Counted from the stretch's first letter, positions 1-7,750 are shown. The stretch: 11,871 bases of DNA from UMGS1484 sp045593325 (GCA_045593325.1 JAZNWL010000075.1:1-11871); one strand, 5' to 3'. Notes: generated by a model from the sequence alone, not told the origin. Program-made: numbers and translations.

Positions 1-21
1 TTTTTGAAAGGAGTTTTCGAA

Positions 22-1410
22 ATGAGAACCATCAATGTTACAGATATTACACTGAAAAAACTTTCAGAGGATCGTGCGATTTCGCTACTCTTCCGTGAAA
101 AATCTGCCATTGCCAATTGTGCAGACAGACTTGGTGCAAATGCCGTAGAATTGCCTGCCATTAAAAATATTCGAGAAGATACCATTATTTATAAAACAAT
201 CGCCCAAAATGTGCAAAACGCAGTTTTGGCGATTCCTGTTGGTTTTAACAAAGAAGATATTGCATCCGTATGGGAATGTATTAAGGATGCGAAGAAACCT
301 CGTCTTCAGGTTGAACTTCCTGTTTCAACTATTCAAATGGAATATACCTACCATGTTAAACAGGCAGTTATGTTGGAAAAAATTGCAGAGCTGGTAAAAG
401 AAGCAAAAACATATTGTGATGATGTTGAGTTTTCTGCACTGGATGCAACAAGAGCGGATGCTGACTTCCTTGTTTCTGCTGCAAAAGAAGCACAGGCAAA
501 CGGTGCCAATATGATTACGCTTTGCGACAATGCCGGCATGTCGACTCCTGTAGAAATTGCCCGGTTGGTTGCAATGACAAAAGAAGCTGTGAACGTGCCT
601 GTATATGTTCAGGTTTCGGATCGTATCAATATGGGTGTTGCATCGGCTTTTTCTGCCATTGAAAAGGGTGCAGACGGAATTAAATGTGCTATGGCCGGTA
701 AAGACGTTCTTTTGACCGGTGAATTTTCTGATGCTATTGCCGTTTGCGGTACCCAGATCGAAGCGGTAATTGAAATGAATACCACCAAAATTCATGCTAG
801 CATTGATGATATGTTGGCAAATATCAATCATGAAAGCTACGAAAATGTAAATAGCGTTAGTGACAAGAAAAAGATTTTGCTGGATACCAACTCTTCTATG
901 GCACAGGTTGCCAACGCCGCTGAACTTCTTGGTTATGACCTGTCTGATTCTGATATTGGGAATGTATATAAAGCACTGATGCACGTATGCGAAAAGAAGA
1001 GTGGGGTAGGGGCAAAAGAATTAGAAGCAGTGATTGCAAGTTCTGCTATGCAAGCACCTTCAACCTATCACTTTCAGACCTATACAACAACTTGCAGTAA
1101 CGTTGCTAACTCTATGTCTCAGGTTGTACTGATATGTAACGATGAGGTGATATGCGGTGTGAGCAATGGTGACGGCCCTATTGATTCGGCATTTCGTGCC
1201 ATCGAACAGTGTATTGGTCATCATTATGAACTGGATGATTTTCAGGTTCAATCGGTAACTGAAGGAAAAGAAGCATTAGGTTCAGCTCTTGTGAGACTTC
1301 GCAACAACGGAAAACTTTATTCGGGTAATGGAACTTCAACCGATATTGTTGCTGCCAGCATCAGAGCATATATCAATGCCCTTAACAAGATTGTTTTTGA
1401 GGAGGCATAA
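22..1410 (+). CDS. LeuA-like protein (DRE-TIM metallolyase fold plus LeuA regulatory domain) lacking the metal-binding residues
   Basis: This 462-residue protein has the architecture of 2-isopropylmalate/citramalate synthases. An N-terminal TIM barrel (about residues 1-290) carries the family signature VEFSALDATR (135-144). A C-terminal LeuA-type allosteric/dimerisation domain (about 320-462) carries GDGPID (383-388) and a GNGTSTDIVAAS segment near the end. The catalytic positions have changed. The family's LRDGEQ strand is LKKLSE (11-16), so the catalytic Arg and the metal-ligand Asp are both Lys (12, 13). The HxHND metal motif is QVSDR (197-201). I find no GERAGN loop and no catalytic-loop SGIHQDG segment. 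Condensation of acetyl-CoA with a 2-oxo acid is therefore unlikely; a structural, sensor or altered-chemistry role is inferred. I chose the ATG at 22 because GAAAGGAG (6-13) sits 8 bases upstream; a TTG at 4 overlaps that site. An automated label of 2-isopropylmalate synthase would probably mislead. The next gene begins one base after the stop. Confidence 0.85.
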   Translation: MRTINVTDITLKKLSEDRAISLLFREKSAIANCADRLGANAVELPAIKNIREDTIIYKTIAQNVQNAVLAIPVGFNKEDIASVWECIKDAKKPRLQVELPVSTIQMEYTYHVKQAVMLEKIAELVKEAKTYCDDVEFSALDATRADADFLVSAAKEAQANGANMITLCDNAGMSTPVEIARLVAMTKEAVNVPVYVQVSDRINMGVASAFSAIEKGADGIKCAMAGKDVLLTGEFSDAIAVCGTQIEAVIEMNTTKIHASIDDMLANINHESYENVNSVSDKKKILLDTNSSMAQVANAAELLGYDLSDSDIGNVYKALMHVCEKKSGVGAKELEAVIASSAMQAPSTYHFQTYTTTCSNVANSMSQVVLICNDEVICGVSNGDGPIDSAFRAIEQCIGHHYELDDFQVQSVTEGKEALGSALVRLRNNGKLYSGNGTSTDIVAASIRAYINALNKIVFEEA

Positions 1411-1411
1411 T

Positions 1412-3874
1412 ATGAAAATTGTATTTTCCACCAAGAACGTGAGCCGCGGCTCCTTTCTTGATACATGTCGTTATGCCTTTGACTATGGATTTGAAGGCTT
1501 TGAAATATACGATGCCATAAAAGAGAGAGCTTCTCATTATGACAGTATATTAAGACGTGATCGCATTGCTGACGCAAAAAGAAAGCTGGTAAACAGAAAT
1601 CTTGCTGTTTCTGCCCTACGTATGTCCGATAGCATTGACAACCAAAATACCACGGCGGATTTAGTTGTAAAATATGTGGATATGGCCGCTTCTGCCGGAA
1701 TTGAAAATGTGATTGTGCGCATTGACCAACAAGTTTCTTTTGATGTTTTGGACGAAAAACTTTCCGTTGCAGTTAGCAGAGCAGAAAACACCGATGTAAA
1801 TATTCTGCTTGAAACGGTTGGCGTTTTGGCCAATACAGAAAATGTAATCGACATCATTAATCATTTTTCTTCTGCCGCAATCGGTGCTTCCTGGAATGTC
1901 AGAGGAACTTATTTTGATGCCGGAGAGTCAGCAGAGACCACCATCAAATCATTAGGTGCTTATATTAAATACGTTCGTCTTGGTGATATGAAGGACGGTC
2001 ATGCCGTTTTGATCGGTGAAGGGGAGCTGGATGTTGCCAAGTTAATTGGTGCCCTTTCTTCTTTGAATTATGACGGGTATATTTGTGCGGCGTGGAATGA
2101 TGAAATCAATGATGCTGATATCGTTCTTACCCACTTTGCTAATTATATTTCACAACTGAATCGCGAGAAAAAATCTTATGATAAAGCATACTACAACAGA
2201 GATAAGTCGGGCACGTTTGTTTGGAAAAAATTCGACGTTATCGACGCTACCTTTTCTGATGTGCTTGATACAATGGTAGAAAATTACCCTGACCAGTATG
2301 CCTTTAAATATCCTACTCTTGACTACACAAGAACTTATGAGCAGTTCAGACGTGATGTGGATGAATGTGCTGCTGCACTGATCGCATCTGGGGTAAAAGC
2401 AGGGGACCACGTAGCAATCTGGGCAACCAACGTGCCCCAGTGGTTTATCACTTTCTGGGCGACCACTAAAATCGGTGCGGTTTTGGTTACGGTTAATACC
2501 GCGTACAAAATTCACGAAATTGAATATTTGTTAAAACAGTCTGACACCCATACCCTTGTTATGATCGAATATTGCAAGGATATTAACTACAAGGAAATTA
2601 TTCAGGAACTGTGTCCTGAACTGGAAAATCTCGAACCCGGGAAACCCTTGTATTCCAAAAATCTTCCCTTCCTGAGAAACGTTGTTACGGTAGGATTTTC
2701 CATGCCGGGTTGTCTGACTTGGGAACAGATGCTTTCTCGTTCATCTCTTGTTCCTCGGGAAGAGGTTAGAAGACGTGCATCGCTGGTTAAGCCCAACGAT
2801 GTTTGCAATATGCAATACACTTCAGGAACAACAGGATTCCCCAAAGGTGTTATGCTTACCCATCGAAATATTGTGAACAATGGTAAAACGATTGGTGACC
2901 GTATGGATTTATCCACTGCCGACCGTATGATGATTCAGGTTCCTATGTTCCATTGTTTTGGCATGGTGCTTTCTATGACTTCTATGATGACACATGGCGG
3001 CACACTTTGTCCTATTCCGTATTTTTCACCCAAGTCCTCTCTGGCTTGTGTGAATGACGAGAAAATCACTTGTTTCAACGGTGTTCCCACAATGTTTATT
3101 GCTATGTTCAATCATCCTGATTTTGAAAAAACCGATTTTTCTTATATGCGTACCGGGATTATGGCTGGCGCTAACTGTCCTGCAGATTTGATGCGTCGTG
3201 CCTCTGTTGAGATGAATATGAGAGAAATCATTTCGGTTTACGGTCAGACAGAAGCATCCCCCGGATGTACAATGGGTGAAGTAAATGAAGATCTGGATCA
3301 CCGTGTGGAAACCGTGGGAACTGCATTCCCGGGTGTTGAGTGCAAGATTATCGATCCCGAAACAGGGAATGAGCTTCCCGACGGTGAAAGCGGTGAGTTT
3401 GTGGCACGTGGCTTTAACATTATGAAAGGCTATTATAAAATGCCCGAAGCCACCATGCAGGCAATCGATAGTGAAGGTTGGCTCCATTCAGGTGACATTT
3501 GCATGAGAACACCTGACGGATATTATAAAGTAACCGGTAGATTGAAAGATATGATTATCCGCGGCGGTGAAAACCTGTATCCGCGGGAAATCGAGGAATT
3601 TTATCTGACCAATCCCAAGGTTCGGGATGTTCAGGTGGTTGGTGTTCCCGATGAACGATATGGTGAAGAATGTTGCGCATGGGTGATTTTGCACAAGGGA
3701 GAAGTCACTGATGAAAATGAAATGAAAGAATTTGGCTACGCTTCTATTGCAAGACATAAGGTGCCGAGATATTTCATTTTTACGGAGGAATTCCCCATGA
3801 ATGCAGCCGGTAAAATTTTGAAATATAAAATGCGTGATGAATCGGTTGAACTGTTGGGATTGAAAAAGCAATAA
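1412..3874 (+). CDS. Fusion protein: sugar-phosphate-isomerase-like TIM barrel plus AMP-forming acyl-CoA synthetase
   Basis: This 820-residue protein joins two folds. Residues 1 to about 250 resemble the xylose-isomerase-like/AP-endonuclease-2 TIM barrel, with end-of-barrel signatures GEGELDV and LNYDGYI. After a short polar linker, residues from about 275 to 820 form a complete ANL-family fatty-acyl-CoA ligase. The P-loop YTSGTTGFPKG starts near residue 469, YGQTE near 610, and the hinge region holds LHSGD followed by GRLKDMIIRGGEN. The C-terminal catalytic lysine is K801 in NAAGKILKYK. The ligase half should activate a carboxylic acid with ATP and pass it to CoA; its substrate cannot be read from the sequence. 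In the barrel, E134 sits at the first metal-ligand position, but the usual Asp, His and Glu ligands appear to be N162, R189 and A227 (alignment by eye), so isomerase activity is doubtful. The start at 1412 follows GAGGAGG (1399-1405) by 6 bases and lies one base after the upstream stop, indicating translational coupling. Upstream in-frame starts lie inside the previous gene. Confidence 0.88.
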   Translation: MKIVFSTKNVSRGSFLDTCRYAFDYGFEGFEIYDAIKERASHYDSILRRDRIADAKRKLVNRNLAVSALRMSDSIDNQNTTADLVVKYVDMAASAGIENVIVRIDQQVSFDVLDEKLSVAVSRAENTDVNILLETVGVLANTENVIDIINHFSSAAIGASWNVRGTYFDAGESAETTIKSLGAYIKYVRLGDMKDGHAVLIGEGELDVAKLIGALSSLNYDGYICAAWNDEINDADIVLTHFANYISQLNREKKSYDKAYYNRDKSGTFVWKKFDVIDATFSDVLDTMVENYPDQYAFKYPTLDYTRTYEQFRRDVDECAAALIASGVKAGDHVAIWATNVPQWFITFWATTKIGAVLVTVNTAYKIHEIEYLLKQSDTHTLVMIEYCKDINYKEIIQELCPELENLEPGKPLYSKNLPFLRNVVTVGFSMPGCLTWEQMLSRSSLVPREEVRRRASLVKPNDVCNMQYTSGTTGFPKGVMLTHRNIVNNGKTIGDRMDLSTADRMMIQVPMFHCFGMVLSMTSMMTHGGTLCPIPYFSPKSSLACVNDEKITCFNGVPTMFIAMFNHPDFEKTDFSYMRTGIMAGANCPADLMRRASVEMNMREIISVYGQTEASPGCTMGEVNEDLDHRVETVGTAFPGVECKIIDPETGNELPDGESGEFVARGFNIMKGYYKMPEATMQAIDSEGWLHSGDICMRTPDGYYKVTGRLKDMIIRGGENLYPREIEEFYLTNPKVRDVQVVGVPDERYGEECCAWVILHKGEVTDENEMKEFGYASIARHKVPRYFIFTEEFPMNAAGKILKYKMRDESVELLGLKKQ

Positions 3875-3923
3875 TATCCAATAAAGAAGCCCTTTTCTTT
3901 TGTGATTTCCGGTATTATAGGGA

Positions 3924-3952
3924 TTGACAAAATACAAGGACTGTGATAGAAT
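3924..3952 (+). promoter_or_regulatory. Sigma-A-type promoter of the lysine-riboswitch operon
   Basis: A perfect -35 box TTGACA (3924-3929) is followed by a 17-base spacer and a -10 box TAGAAT (3947-3952). A TG one base upstream of the -10 box gives it extended -10 character. Transcription would start near 3958-3960, just before the first riboswitch helix at 3963, which supports the assignment. The A+T-rich segment 3875-3923 between the preceding stop codon and this promoter holds only a weak A/T hairpin. Confidence 0.85.
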
Positions 3953-3960
3953 CATTTAGA

Positions 3961-4127
3961 CAGATAGAGGCGCACTGTACAATCAGTACCTTTGGTGAAA
4001 TAACTCTCCGCAGAGTGTTGCCAAAGAGAAAGGTGTAAGTGCCGAAGACAGTTTTTTTGCGGGGAACTGATCTGGCAAAAGAAAATAAGATTTCTTTTGT
4101 TGTCGCAATATTTGCGGAGGGCTATCG
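3961..4127 (+). promoter_or_regulatory. Lysine riboswitch (L-box) aptamer
   Basis: Conserved L-box segments are present in order: AGATAGAGGCGC (3962-3973), AGTACCTTTGG (3985-3995), GTGCCGAAG (4039-4047), CTGGC (4072-4076) and GGAGGGCTATC (4116-4126). All five helices around the core can be drawn: P1 GATAG 3963-3967 with CTATC 4122-4126; P2 CTTTGG 3990-3995 with CCAAAG 4021-4026, capped by ACTCT 4003-4007 with AGAGT 4012-4016; P3 CAGTT 4049-4053 with AACTG 4065-4069; P4 AAAAGAAA 4078-4085 with TTTCTTTT 4091-4098; P5 CGCAA 4104-4108 with TTGCG 4112-4116. It lies between a strong promoter and a terminator upstream of dapA, the expected place. Known members bind L-lysine and, in Gram-positives, usually end transcription early when lysine is abundant. 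Confidence 0.96.
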
Positions 4128-4173
4128 AACCAAGAATTACGGGCTGTTTGGCAGTCTGTTGTGTTGGACTACC

Positions 4174-4214
4174 GGAGCAACCGCTGTTTTGAAACGGTTG
4201 CTCCTTTATTTTTT
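4174..4214 (+). terminator. Intrinsic terminator of the lysine riboswitch expression platform
   Basis: A perfect 10-bp stem, GGAGCAACCG (4174-4183) with CGGTTGCTCC (4195-4204), has an 11-base loop and is followed by a T-rich tract (4205-4214). It lies between the aptamer and the dapA ribosome binding site, so it would stop transcription before dapA. I could not identify a convincing single antiterminator helix by eye. The 3' half of the terminator can pair only patchily with the GGAG...AACC segment around the 3' strand of P1 (4117-4131). Confidence 0.92.
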
Positions 4215-4237
4215 CATTTGGAAAAGGATGGTTAACT

Positions 4238-5113
4238 ATGATTTTTGAAGGTGCAGCAACAGCATTGATTACCCCCATGAAAGGGATGAAAGTAGACTAC
4301 GATAAATTGGGTGAATTGATTGATTGGCAAATTGACCAGGGGATTGATGCTCTTGTTATTTGCGGTACCACCGGGGAAGGGTCTACGCTTTCTGATGAAG
4401 AACACCGTGAAGTGTTAAAATATTCTGTGGATCGCATTGCAGGCAGAGTTCCTATGATTGCAGGGACCGGGTCCAATGATACCGCTTATGCCATTGAATT
4501 GACTAAATATGCCTGTGAAATCGGCTGTGACGCCATGTTGGTGGTTACCCCTTATTACAACAAGGCTACCCAAAAGGGCTTGATTCAAACCTTTACTGCC
4601 ATTGCAGATGCCAGCACAAAACCTGTGATTTTGTATAACGTTCCATCCCGTACCGGCTGTAATCTTTTGCCTGCTACTTGTGCTGTTCTTGCCAAACATC
4701 CCAACATTGTTGCTGTGAAAGAAGCAAGCGGCAATATTTCTCAAGTTGCTGAAACCATTGCTCTTTGCGGCGATGATCTGGATGTCTATTCCGGTAATGA
4801 CGATCAAATTGTTCCCATTCTGTCTTTGGGCGGTAAAGGTGTTATTTCGGTGCTTTCCAACTGTATGCCAAAAGAAACTTCCTTAATGTGTAAAAAATTC
4901 TTGGAAGGGGACGTAAAGGGCAGTGCAAAAATGCAACTTGATTTGTTACCCTTTATTAACGCTTTGTTCTGTGAAGTAAATCCCATTCCTGTGAAAGCAG
5001 CGATGGAAGCTATGGGTTTCTGCGGCAGTGATATCCGCTTGCCTTTAACCCCCATGGAAGATGCCAACAGAGAAAAAATGCTTTCTCTCATGAAGGGCTT
5101 AAATTTAATCTAA
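4238..5113 (+). CDS. dapA: 4-hydroxy-tetrahydrodipicolinate synthase (DapA)
   Basis: This cytoplasmic 291-residue enzyme condenses pyruvate with L-aspartate 4-semialdehyde, the first committed step of the diaminopimelate/lysine pathway. The length is typical and numbering matches E. coli DapA. Schiff-base lysine K161 lies in VAVKEASG, the catalytic tyrosine lies in YNVPSRTG, T44-T45 lie in GTTGEGSTL, and Y106-Y107 lie in TPYYN. At the allosteric lysine site, H56, N80 and Y106 are kept, but E. coli S48 is Gly, A49 is Ser and E84 is Tyr. Feedback inhibition by lysine may therefore be weak (inference), leaving control to the riboswitch immediately upstream. The ATG at 4238 follows AAAAGGA (4222-4228) by 9 bases. 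It is the first gene of the riboswitch-led operon, and its stop codon overlaps the lysA ribosome binding site. Confidence 0.98.
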   Translation: MIFEGAATALITPMKGMKVDYDKLGELIDWQIDQGIDALVICGTTGEGSTLSDEEHREVLKYSVDRIAGRVPMIAGTGSNDTAYAIELTKYACEIGCDAMLVVTPYYNKATQKGLIQTFTAIADASTKPVILYNVPSRTGCNLLPATCAVLAKHPNIVAVKEASGNISQVAETIALCGDDLDVYSGNDDQIVPILSLGGKGVISVLSNCMPKETSLMCKKFLEGDVKGSAKMQLDLLPFINALFCEVNPIPVKAAMEAMGFCGSDIRLPLTPMEDANREKMLSLMKGLNLI

Positions 5114-5126
5114 AGGACTTTTTTCG

Positions 5127-6425
5127 ATGATTTGCGATAATATTACTATTTCTGATAACGGACATTTGTGCTTTGCCCAGCAAGATACCGTAGCGTTGGC
5201 TCGGCAATTTGGTACACCCTTGTATTTAATGGATGATGCCCGTATTCGCTATAATTGCCGTCGGTATTTAACCGCTATGAAAGAGTGTTTCGGTGAAACT
5301 TCTCGGGTCATCTATGCCGGGAAAGCCGCTTCTTTTAAAGAAATGTATCGTATCATGAAAGAGGAAGGCATGTGGGTGGATTCCGTTTCGGTTGGAGAAA
5401 TCTTCACTGCCGTTTCCGCTGGATTTCCTGTGGAAAACATCTGCTTTCATGGTAATAATAAAACCGATAGCGATCTTGCCTTTGCCTTGGAGCAGGGTGT
5501 GGGCACTATTGTTATTGACAATACCGACGAACTTTTGGCTTTAAACGCCATTGCCCAAGAGTTTCATAAAAAGCAGTCGGTTTTACTTCGGTTGACTCCT
5601 GGGATTGACACTCACACCTACGAGGCAGTGTCTACCGGCAAGGTAGACTCAAAATTTGGTTTTGCTATTGAAACCGGTGCCGCGGAAGTAGTTACAAAAC
5701 TTGCTCTGTCTTTAGAGAATATTGAGCTCTTGGGTTTTCATTGTCACGTTGGTTCTCAGGTGTTTGATTCTGATTCGTTTGTTTTCAGTGCCACCATTAT
5801 GCTGGAATATATCCGTCGCATGAAAGATACCTATAACTATGTTGCCAAGGTTTTGGATTTAGGCGGCGGTTACGGTGTACGTTACGTGGAAAATGACCCC
5901 GATATGGATATTTACTCCAATATCCGTCGTGTTGCCGATCATATTTCAGAAACCTGCAAAGCCTTTGGCATTTCTCAGCCTGCCATCTGGATGGAACCCG
6001 GTCGCAGTATTGTTGCCGATGCTGGTATGACCCTTTATACAGTTGGTACGGTAAAGGAAATTGAAGGCTATAAAAATTACGTTGCTGTAGACGGCGGCAT
6101 GACCGACAACCCTCGTTTTGCTTTGTATGGTTCCGAATATACCTTAATGATTGCCAATAAAGCAAAAGAAGCGGCTGATTATCAGTGTTCTGTGGTTGGT
6201 CGTTGTTGTGAAAGCGGAGATATTATTCAGGAGAACGTTTCTTTGCCTGCAAGTGTTACCAAAGGCGATGTCCTTGCCGTTTGTACCACAGGGGCATACA
6301 ATTACTCTATGTCTTCCAATTATAACCGCTTTTTAAAACCTCCCGTGGTGATGATCAAAGACGGGCAGACCAAAGTTGTGGTTCAAAGAGAAACTCTGGA
6401 AGATATTACTAGATACGATGTATAA
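5127..6425 (+). CDS. lysA: Diaminopimelate decarboxylase (LysA)
   Basis: This 432-residue protein is a PLP-dependent fold-III (alanine-racemase-like barrel) decarboxylase. It converts meso-diaminopimelate to L-lysine, the last step of the pathway. Visible motifs are the PLP lysine K66 in YAGKAAS, H205-C-H207 in FHCHVGSQ, the phosphate-binding GGGYG (246-250), EPGRS from E290, the catalytic C361-E362 in CCESGD, and a C-terminal GAYNYSMSSNYN. Nothing is missing for activity. AAAGGA (5112-5117) overlaps the dapA stop and lies 9 bases before the ATG, so the two genes are co-transcribed. The intermediate genes (dapB, the DAP aminotransferase or acylase branch, dapF) are not in this window. Confidence 0.97.
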   Translation: MICDNITISDNGHLCFAQQDTVALARQFGTPLYLMDDARIRYNCRRYLTAMKECFGETSRVIYAGKAASFKEMYRIMKEEGMWVDSVSVGEIFTAVSAGFPVENICFHGNNKTDSDLAFALEQGVGTIVIDNTDELLALNAIAQEFHKKQSVLLRLTPGIDTHTYEAVSTGKVDSKFGFAIETGAAEVVTKLALSLENIELLGFHCHVGSQVFDSDSFVFSATIMLEYIRRMKDTYNYVAKVLDLGGGYGVRYVENDPDMDIYSNIRRVADHISETCKAFGISQPAIWMEPGRSIVADAGMTLYTVGTVKEIEGYKNYVAVDGGMTDNPRFALYGSEYTLMIANKAKEAADYQCSVVGRCCESGDIIQENVSLPASVTKGDVLAVCTTGAYNYSMSSNYNRFLKPPVVMIKDGQTKVVVQRETLEDITRYDV

Positions 6426-6442
6426 CATCCGAAAGGAAGATA

Positions 6443-7726
6443 ATGATGGATCAAAAAATCGGTACAGTTTGTGTACAAGGGGGCTATACACCCGGTAATG
6501 GTGAACCCCGTCAAATTCCTATTATTCAAAGTACAACCTTCAAATACGAAACCAGTGAAGACATGGGTAAATTGTTTGATCTGGAAGCCAGTGGGTATTT
6601 TTATTCCCGTTTGCAAAATCCAACCTGTGATACGGTTGCTAATAAAATCTGTCAATTAGAAGGCGGTACTGCCGCCATGTTGACTTCTTCCGGTCAAGCG
6701 GCGAACTTCTTCGCGATTTTTAATATCGCTTCTGCCGGGGATCATGTGGTTGCCTCCTCCACTATTTATGGTGGCACATACAATTTGTTTTCCGTTACCA
6801 TGAAACGTATGGGAATTGATTTTACCTTTGTAAAACCAGACGCTTCTGAAGAAGAACTGCGTAACGCCTTTCAACCCAATACCAAAGCCTTATTTGGGGA
6901 AACCATTGCTAATCCAGCATTGAACGTATTGGATATTGAAAAATTCGCAAAAATTGCTAAAGAACAGGGAGTTCCCTTGATCATCGATAATACCTTTGCC
7001 ACTCCCGTGAATTGCCGGCCTTTTGAATGGGGCGCCAATATTGTTACCCATTCCACCACCAAATATATGGACGGTCACGGTGGGGCTGTTGGTGGTTGCA
7101 TCGTGGATTCCGGTACCTTCGACTGGACCAAATATCCCGATAAATTCCCCGGTCTTTGTACTCCCGATGATAGTTATCATGGGGTAACCTATACTGAACG
7201 TTTCGGCTTGGCTGGGGCTTATATCACCAAAGCTACTGCACAGTTGATGCGTGATTTTGGTTGTGTGCAATCTCCTCAAAGTGCCTTCCTTTTGAATTTA
7301 GGCCTTGAAAGTTTACACGTTCGTATGAAAAAACACTGTGAAAACGGCTTGGCTGTAGCATCCTTTTTAAAACAGCATAACAAAATTGCCTGGGTAAAAT
7401 ATGCCGGGTTAAAAGAGGATGCCGATTATGAATTGGCACAAAAATATTGCCCCAACGGCACCTGCGGTGTGGTTAGTTTCGGCGTAAAAGGCGGTAGAAA
7501 AGCTGCTGAAACCTTTATGAAACATCTGAAGGTTGCCGCTATTGAAACCCACGTTGCCGATGCCAGAACCTGTTGTTTGCATCCTGCCAGTGCAACTCAC
7601 CGTCAAATGTCGGAAGAAGAATTGATCAAAGCAGGCGTACCTTCTGATCTGGTTCGTTATTCCTGTGGTATTGAAGATGCCGACGATTTGATCGCTGATA
7701 TTGCCAATGCTTTAGAATCTGTATAA
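6443..7726 (+). CDS. metY: O-acetylhomoserine sulfhydrylase / aminocarboxypropyltransferase (MetY)
   Basis: This 427-residue member of the Cys/Met-metabolism PLP enzyme family is expected to convert O-acetyl-L-homoserine and sulfide to L-homocysteine and acetate. The PLP lysine is K207 in HSTTKYMDGHG. Other family signatures are SRLQNPT, SSGQAANFF, the cofactor-binding DNTFATP and a C-terminal HPASATHRQ. The length, somewhat over 420 residues, fits O-acetylhomoserine sulfhydrylases better than cystathionine gamma-synthases or lyases, which are usually under 400. The neighbouring acetyl-type metA supplies the matching substrate. AAAGGA (6432-6437) serves either of two adjacent ATGs, at 6443 or 6446; the latter has the better spacing of 8 bases and would remove one residue. 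The gap after lysA is 17 bases and contains no promoter or SAM riboswitch. Confidence 0.94.
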   Translation: MMDQKIGTVCVQGGYTPGNGEPRQIPIIQSTTFKYETSEDMGKLFDLEASGYFYSRLQNPTCDTVANKICQLEGGTAAMLTSSGQAANFFAIFNIASAGDHVVASSTIYGGTYNLFSVTMKRMGIDFTFVKPDASEEELRNAFQPNTKALFGETIANPALNVLDIEKFAKIAKEQGVPLIIDNTFATPVNCRPFEWGANIVTHSTTKYMDGHGGAVGGCIVDSGTFDWTKYPDKFPGLCTPDDSYHGVTYTERFGLAGAYITKATAQLMRDFGCVQSPQSAFLLNLGLESLHVRMKKHCENGLAVASFLKQHNKIAWVKYAGLKEDADYELAQKYCPNGTCGVVSFGVKGGRKAAETFMKHLKVAAIETHVADARTCCLHPASATHRQMSEEELIKAGVPSDLVRYSCGIEDADDLIADIANALESV

Positions 7727-7750
7727 TCCCAATTAAAGGAGAAATCCTAC

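Noticed and set aside
4..21. TTG start that would add six residues to the first gene
   Set aside because: It overlaps the AAAGGAG ribosome binding site that serves the ATG at 22, and the family fold begins right after that ATG.
325..984. Long open frame on the - strand (219 codons)
   Set aside because: It lies antisense to a conserved LeuA-like sequence, has an unusual His/Cys/Asn-rich composition and no recognisable motif; it is a shadow frame.
1328..1411. In-frame upstream extension of the barrel-ligase gene
   Set aside because: It lies inside the end of the LeuA-like gene; the ATG at 1412 has a strong site at 1399-1405 and begins the TIM-barrel homology exactly.
3883..3900. Possible terminator after the barrel-ligase gene
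   Set aside because: Only an A/T stem (AAAGAA with TTCTTT) with no G/C base; too weak to call, so read-through toward the lysine leader cannot be excluded.
4039..4248. Small + strand open frame of 69 codons before dapA
   Set aside because: It runs through the riboswitch helices and the terminator; the bases are explained by RNA structure, and there is no protein motif.
5797..6165. Antisense open frame inside lysA (122 codons)
   Set aside because: Low-complexity Arg/Gln/Tyr-rich translation opposite a highly conserved enzyme; no ribosome binding site or homology visible.
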